NCBI GenBank assembly: GCA_020054205.1
Contig: JAGVLS010000018.1
Location: 62,001 to 126,000 of the forward strand
Source of the DNA: Candidatus Obscuribacterales bacterium
GTDB lineage: Bacteria > Cyanobacteriota > Vampirovibrionia > Obscuribacterales > Obscuribacteraceae
DNA length: 64,000 nt
Reading direction: 5' to 3'
Shown here: piece by piece, positions 60,537 to 64,000 of the stretch
Position numbering within the stretch: position 1 is the first letter of the stretch
Layout: each line of letters begins with the position of its first letter
Notes under the pieces: generated by a model
What the model saw: only the letters and a program-made list of their open reading frames with translations
Database searches by the model: none
What the model was told of the DNA's origin: nothing
Made by a program: the position numbers and the translations under genes

Positions 60537-62252
60537 ATGACAACGGCTCAGCGTACAGTACGTATAAAAGACCTTGTAAAGGAAATTTTCGCTAGCTCTG
60601 AGCCAATTACCGTAAAAGCTCCTCATGGTAGTGATTTGATTTGCAAAGGATGGATACAAGAAGCTGCTTTACGTATGCTTTTAAATAATCTTGATCCAGA
60701 TGTAGCAGAAAATCCTAATGAATTAGTAGTATATGGTGGCTCGGGTAAAGCCTGTCGTAATTGGCAATCTTTTAAAGCAATAGTCAAAGCTTTAATAAAT
60801 TTAGAATCCGATGAAACTTTGCTTGTCGCTTCTGGTAAACCAGTTGGCATATTTAAGACTCATACAGATGCACCCCGCGTTTTGATTGCAAATTCAAATT
60901 TGGTTGGTGCATGGGCTAATTGGCAGCATTTTAGAGAATTAGAACAAAAAGGTCTAATTATGTTTGGACAAATGACTGCTGGCTCTTGGATTTATATTGG
61001 TACTCAAGGCATATTGCAAGGAACATATGAAACTTTTGCTCATTTGGCTAACAAACATTTTGGCAGTAGCTTAAAAGGAAAAGTAGTACTGACGGCAGGT
61101 TTAGGTGGTATGGGCGGAGCTCAGCCATTAGCTATTACTATGAACGAAGGTATTGCTTTATGTATTGAAGTTGATCAAACTCGCATTGATAGACGTCTTG
61201 CTACACAATATTGTGATCGACAAGCACAAGATATTAATCATGCAATTAAACTTATTGCCGAGGCTAAACAAAACAAACAAGCTGTCTCAATTGCTTTGTT
61301 GGGAAATGCTGCTGAAATATTACCTAAACTAGCTGAAAGTGGTTTTGCTCCCGATGTAGTGACAGATCAAACTTCAGCTCATGATCCTTTAAATGGTTAT
61401 ATTCCTCATGGTTATTCACTAGAGGCTGCAGCTGACTTGAGGAAAAAAGATCCTGCACATTACATTCAATTAGCTACTGAATCAATAGTTAATCATGTGA
61501 AAGCTATGTTAAGCTTTAAAAAAAATGGTGCAGTTGTATTTGATTACGGCAACAATATTAGACAAGTAGCACTCGATGGTGGCGTACTTGATGCTTTTAA
61601 TTTTCCTGGTTTTGTACCAGCTTTTATCAGACCATTATTTTGTGAAGGTAAAGGTCCATTTAGATGGGCTGCATTATCAGGAGATCCTCAAGATATTGCT
61701 ATTATCGATCAAGCTATTTTAGATAATTTTGCAGATAACAAATTGCTTTGTCGTTGGATTCAAATGGCTAAAGAAAAAGTAAAATTCCAAGGATTGCCAG
61801 CTCGTATATGTTGGCTTGGTTATGGAGAAAGAGCAAAACTAGGGTTAATTATAAATGAATTAGTGGCAGGGAATAAATTGAAAGCGCCAATTGTAATTGG
61901 TCGAGATCATTTAGATGCTGGTTCAGTAGCTTCTCCAAATCGTGAAACGGAAGCAATGAAAGATGGATCGGATGCAATTGCTGATTGGGTATATTTAAAT
62001 GCTTTGATTAATGCAGTCGGTGGTGCTTCTTGGGTTTCTGTACATCATGGTGGTGGTGTTGGTATGGGATATTCATTGCATGCTGGACAAGTAATTGTAG
62101 CCGATGGTACCGTGGAAGCAGATAGGCGACTGAATAGAGTTTTAACAACTGATCCAGGCTTGGGTGTAATTCGCCATGTTGATGCTGGATATGAAGAAGC
62201 AATTAAATTTGCTAAGAAAAATCAAGTTAGAATTCCAATGGATGAGGTCTAG
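60537..62252 (+). CDS. hutU: Urocanate hydratase
   Basis: 571 residues from the ATG at 60537 (GGAG at 60527 decides it; four codons upstream are open). Urocanase text: [151 protein letters not shown] and [13 protein letters not shown]. Hydrates urocanate in histidine degradation with NAD+ as cofactor. No hutH, hutI or formimidoyl genes are in the window. A carbonic anhydrase gene follows 6 bases later. Confidence 0.97.
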   Translation: MTTAQRTVRIKDLVKEIFASSEPITVKAPHGSDLICKGWIQEAALRMLLNNLDPDVAENPNELVVYGGSGKACRNWQSFKAIVKALINLESDETLLVASGKPVGIFKTHTDAPRVLIANSNLVGAWANWQHFRELEQKGLIMFGQMTAGSWIYIGTQGILQGTYETFAHLANKHFGSSLKGKVVLTAGLGGMGGAQPLAITMNEGIALCIEVDQTRIDRRLATQYCDRQAQDINHAIKLIAEAKQNKQAVSIALLGNAAEILPKLAESGFAPDVVTDQTSAHDPLNGYIPHGYSLEAAADLRKKDPAHYIQLATESIVNHVKAMLSFKKNGAVVFDYGNNIRQVALDGGVLDAFNFPGFVPAFIRPLFCEGKGPFRWAALSGDPQDIAIIDQAILDNFADNKLLCRWIQMAKEKVKFQGLPARICWLGYGERAKLGLIINELVAGNKLKAPIVIGRDHLDAGSVASPNRETEAMKDGSDAIADWVYLNALINAVGGASWVSVHHGGGVGMGYSLHAGQVIVADGTVEADRRLNRVLTTDPGLGVIRHVDAGYEEAIKFAKKNQVRIPMDEV

Positions 62253-62258
62253 GACAAT

Positions 62259-62969
62259 ATGCGCAAGCTTTTAAAAGGATTACATCAATTTCGTTCAGAA
62301 ATATTTGTACCACAACAAAAATTATTTGAACGTTTAGTAGGTGGACAAAATCCAGATGCTTTATTTATCACTTGTTCGGATTCTCGTATTAATCCTAATT
62401 TGCTTACACAAACCGAACCAGGTGATTTGTTTATTTTGCGAAATGCAGGCAATATTATTCCACCTTATGGACCATATATATCTGGAGAAGTGGCGACAAT
62501 TGAATTTGCTATAAATGGACTTGGTATTAAAGAAATTGTTGTTTGTGGACATACTCATTGTGGAGCAGTAAAAGGTTTGTTAAACAAAGACAGTTTAAAA
62601 GATTTGCCTGCTATGAGTGCTTGGTTAGCTCATGCAGAAGCTTGTCGACGTATTATGACTGAAAACTATAAAGACTTAGAGACAGAGTCCTTACTGAATG
62701 TAGCAGTGCAAGAAAATGTATTGGTGCAATTGGAAAATTTAAAAACTCATCCTTCAGTAGCGTCCCACCTTAATGCTGGCAAACTTAATTTGCATGCTTG
62801 GGTTTATAAATTTGAAACAGGTGAAGTATTTGCTTATAATCCAGACGAAGGACAATTTTTGCCAATTACAGAATTTTCCACTGAACATAGTTTAGTTACT
62901 ACTAGTGTATTAGGAAGACGCAAACAAGATAAACGATTACGTAATCTTGTGTCAGATTCTATTATTTGA
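62259..62969 (+). CDS. Beta-class carbonic anhydrase
   Basis: 236 residues. Zinc ligands by position: C39, D41 and R43 (FITCSDSRINP) and H98, C101 (CGHTHCGAVKG). Interconverts CO2 and bicarbonate in the cytosol. Length and the VCGHTHCGAV site fit the beta class (plant-type beta-CA). Adjacent to hutU with 6 bases between, probably one transcript; the histidine pathway link is probably accidental. Confidence 0.95.
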   Translation: MRKLLKGLHQFRSEIFVPQQKLFERLVGGQNPDALFITCSDSRINPNLLTQTEPGDLFILRNAGNIIPPYGPYISGEVATIEFAINGLGIKEIVVCGHTHCGAVKGLLNKDSLKDLPAMSAWLAHAEACRRIMTENYKDLETESLLNVAVQENVLVQLENLKTHPSVASHLNAGKLNLHAWVYKFETGEVFAYNPDEGQFLPITEFSTEHSLVTTSVLGRRKQDKRLRNLVSDSII

Positions 62970-63052
62970 TAATACCTATTTTGAGGTAGCAGTAATGCTA
63001 ACTAAATGAGGTGATAAACCAATGGAATTTATAGTATAAAATCTTAAAAGAA

Positions 63053-63089
63053 AAAAGCCGTAAAACATTGCTGCCCAAGGCTTTTGATC
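63053..63089 (+). terminator. Weak terminator after the carbonic anhydrase gene
   Basis: AAAAGCC (63053-63059) pairs with GGCTTTT (63079-63085) over a 19-base loop. The following bases are not a strong T run, so termination is moderate. The 62970-63194 gap also holds the leader codons upstream of the pilin genes. Confidence 0.4.
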
Positions 63090-63168
63090 TGGGTGTTTTC
63101 TATCACAAAACTTCATTATCAGTTTATCTCTATATTTATATGTGAATAAAACAGAAAGGGATCAAACT

Positions 63169-63195
63169 ATGATCGTGTTCATTGGGGGCTGCTAA
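63169..63195 (+). CDS. Eight-codon leader upstream of the pilin-like gene
   Basis: AAAGGG (63155-63160) leads an ATG at 63169 that opens eight codons (MIVFIGGC) and stops with TAA (63193-63195). That TAA shares its last A with the next gene's ATG, and a run of G inside the leader (63184-63188) would serve as ribosome site for the next gene. It suggests translational coupling, and possibly attenuation, of the pilin operon. Confidence 0.35.
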   Translation: MIVFIGGC

Positions 63196-63767
63196 TGAAT
63201 CGATTTGAAACATTTGCTCATTGCCGTACTAAACGTAAACGACTGACTAGAGATGAGTCGGGTAATTTTTTAGTTGAAGCTATGGTAGCTGTTTTAGTAT
63301 CTAGCATTATTGCTACTGGCTTAGTGCAAATGTATTGCCAAGTTCGCCGCGTTGGCAATATGAGCCAAGGACATTTGTTAGCAACTGCAGTTGCGCAAGA
63401 ATGTTTGGATCAATTGCGTGGGCTCCCATTTACTATGGTTAGCGCTAATACTGGCGTACATTATGCTCAAGTTAATGGCACTGGTATTGCCGATGTTTTA
63501 TTCCCAAGACCTTTGTTGAAAGACACTAACCTGGATTATACAGCTGGTGGAGACACTTTAGTTAGCAAAGGTGCTAATTACATGTTTCATACAGTGAATC
63601 TTGATACAGGACAAAATGACGACACAGTCAAAGTAACAGTTACAAATTCTGCTGGAGCTATTCCTGGATTAACTATTAGTGTTAGCATTCGCTATTACGA
63701 TACAAGTGGAAAGTTGAAAACATATACAGCTACTTCGTTTATTACACAAAACGGGGTAAATAGCTAG
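63195..63767 (+). CDS. PilV-like minor pseudopilin
   Basis: 190 residues. A basic leader (KRKRLTRDESG) with the prepilin cleavage after G23, then N24-F-L-V-E28 (glutamate at +5 as needed for assembly) and a hydrophobic helix (AMVAVLVSSIIATGLVQMY), followed by a beta-rich globular domain (VNGTGIADVLFPRP, SIRYYDTSGKLKTYTATSF). Type IV pili or type II secretion minor pilin. Followed by a second prepilin-like gene two bases later, so a pilin operon begins here. Confidence 0.8.
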   Translation: MNRFETFAHCRTKRKRLTRDESGNFLVEAMVAVLVSSIIATGLVQMYCQVRRVGNMSQGHLLATAVAQECLDQLRGLPFTMVSANTGVHYAQVNGTGIADVLFPRPLLKDTNLDYTAGGDTLVSKGANYMFHTVNLDTGQNDDTVKVTVTNSAGAIPGLTISVSIRYYDTSGKLKTYTATSFITQNGVNS

Positions 63768-63769
63768 TA

Positions 63770-64000
63770 ATGCATATCAAAAAAGCTAAATCTAGTATTC
63801 GTAAATGTCGTGGTGAAACCATGATATCGCTTTTGGTATCAACCAGTATTTCTGCTTTTGTAGCAGCAGCTATGTTAGGACTTATGTCCATGAATGTTTC
63901 TGAAAGTCATAAATTATATAACAGAGCAGATAATTTAGTTGCTGGTGTAACTGCATTGGATAAAATGGGGCGTTTAGTTAGAATGGCGCGCAATATTGGT
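63770..64000 (+). CDS. Second prepilin-like protein (PilW-like), truncated by the window edge
   Basis: At least 77 residues from the ATG at 63770, two bases after the previous stop. A basic leader (MHIKKAKSSIRKCRG) with cleavage probably after G15, then ETMIS and a hydrophobic helix (LLVSTSISAFVAAAMLGLMSM). The +5 residue is Ser20 instead of glutamate, and Glu sits at +1 (E16), a change from standard prepilins. Continues beyond the right edge. Confidence 0.75.
   Translation, partial: MHIKKAKSSIRKCRGETMISLLVSTSISAFVAAAMLGLMSMNVSESHKLYNRADNLVAGVTALDKMGRLVRMARNIG

Noticed and set aside
1-64000. CRISPR arrays, insertion sequences, integrases or prophage genes
   Set aside because: No repeat-spacer pattern, transposase, integrase or phage structural gene was seen, and gene content is core-like throughout.

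Overview
The window is a roughly 35% GC bacterial chromosome segment, densely coded on both strands. I found no insertion sequence, prophage, CRISPR array, rRNA or tRNA. AsmA-like, LpxB and MsbA-like genes indicate a diderm with LPS. A cyanobacterial-type ferredoxin, a DUF5678/aspartic-protease-like pair, and aerobic respiration without any photosynthesis genes suggest a non-photosynthetic relative of Cyanobacteria (Melainabacteria/Vampirovibrionia, perhaps Obscuribacterales). This placement is an inference from gene content and is moderately confident.

Layout. 1-3236: 5' part of a large AsmA-like envelope protein (minus strand, runs off the left edge). 3.4-5.4 kb: DUF5678/degenerate protease pair, ferredoxin, DUF374 acyltransferase. 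5.5-10.4 kb: rpsO-pnp, HU, rsfS and an LSm-like/beta-propeller fusion. 10.35-13.3 kb: acyl-CoA ligase and alpha/beta hydrolase. 13.4-18.5 kb: a same-strand cluster of TPR, zinc-binding, small membrane and spermidine-synthase-like membrane proteins. 18.7-22.6 kb: a secreted GH43-like protein and a helicase with apparent membrane segments. 22.6-31.2 kb: housekeeping and stress genes (PrxQ, rhodanese, second acyl-CoA ligase, CutA, SixA, RuvX), a nucleosidase/amidohydrolase-like fusion and a putative toxin-antitoxin pair. 31.4-35 kb: GGDEF protein coupled to a TonB-like protein. 35.3-39.3 kb: secG-menG-lpxB-msbA. 39.4-41.4 kb: a frame-disrupted mini-gene and a membrane-anchored methyltransferase-like protein.

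The most striking region is 41.4-49.8 kb on the minus strand. One tightly packed operon encodes a cbb3-type oxidase (CcoN, CcoO fused to a second cytochrome c, CcoS-like), a di-heme lipoprotein cytochrome c, a Rieske protein, two different b cytochromes, several tiny membrane proteins and an FrhD/MvhD-like iron-sulfur protein. One cytochrome b has lost both n-side heme ligands. The other keeps all four and carries a C-terminal ferredoxin domain. This suggests a complex III/IV assembly with an n-side iron-sulfur exit that may couple the quinone pool to low-potential carriers.

50.1-64 kb holds pth, gcvPA, lepB, a GAF/HD-GYP protein, a RNase J-like protein missing most metal ligands, a TPR lipid-neighbour gene, an acyl-CoA mutase large subunit, hutU, a beta-carbonic anhydrase, and the start of a type IV pilin-like minor pseudopilin operon that runs off the right edge. 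Taken together the cell appears to be a respiring heterotroph that degrades fatty acids and amino acids (two acyl-CoA ligases, acyl-CoA mutase, urocanase, glycine decarboxylase) and uses c-di-GMP signalling.
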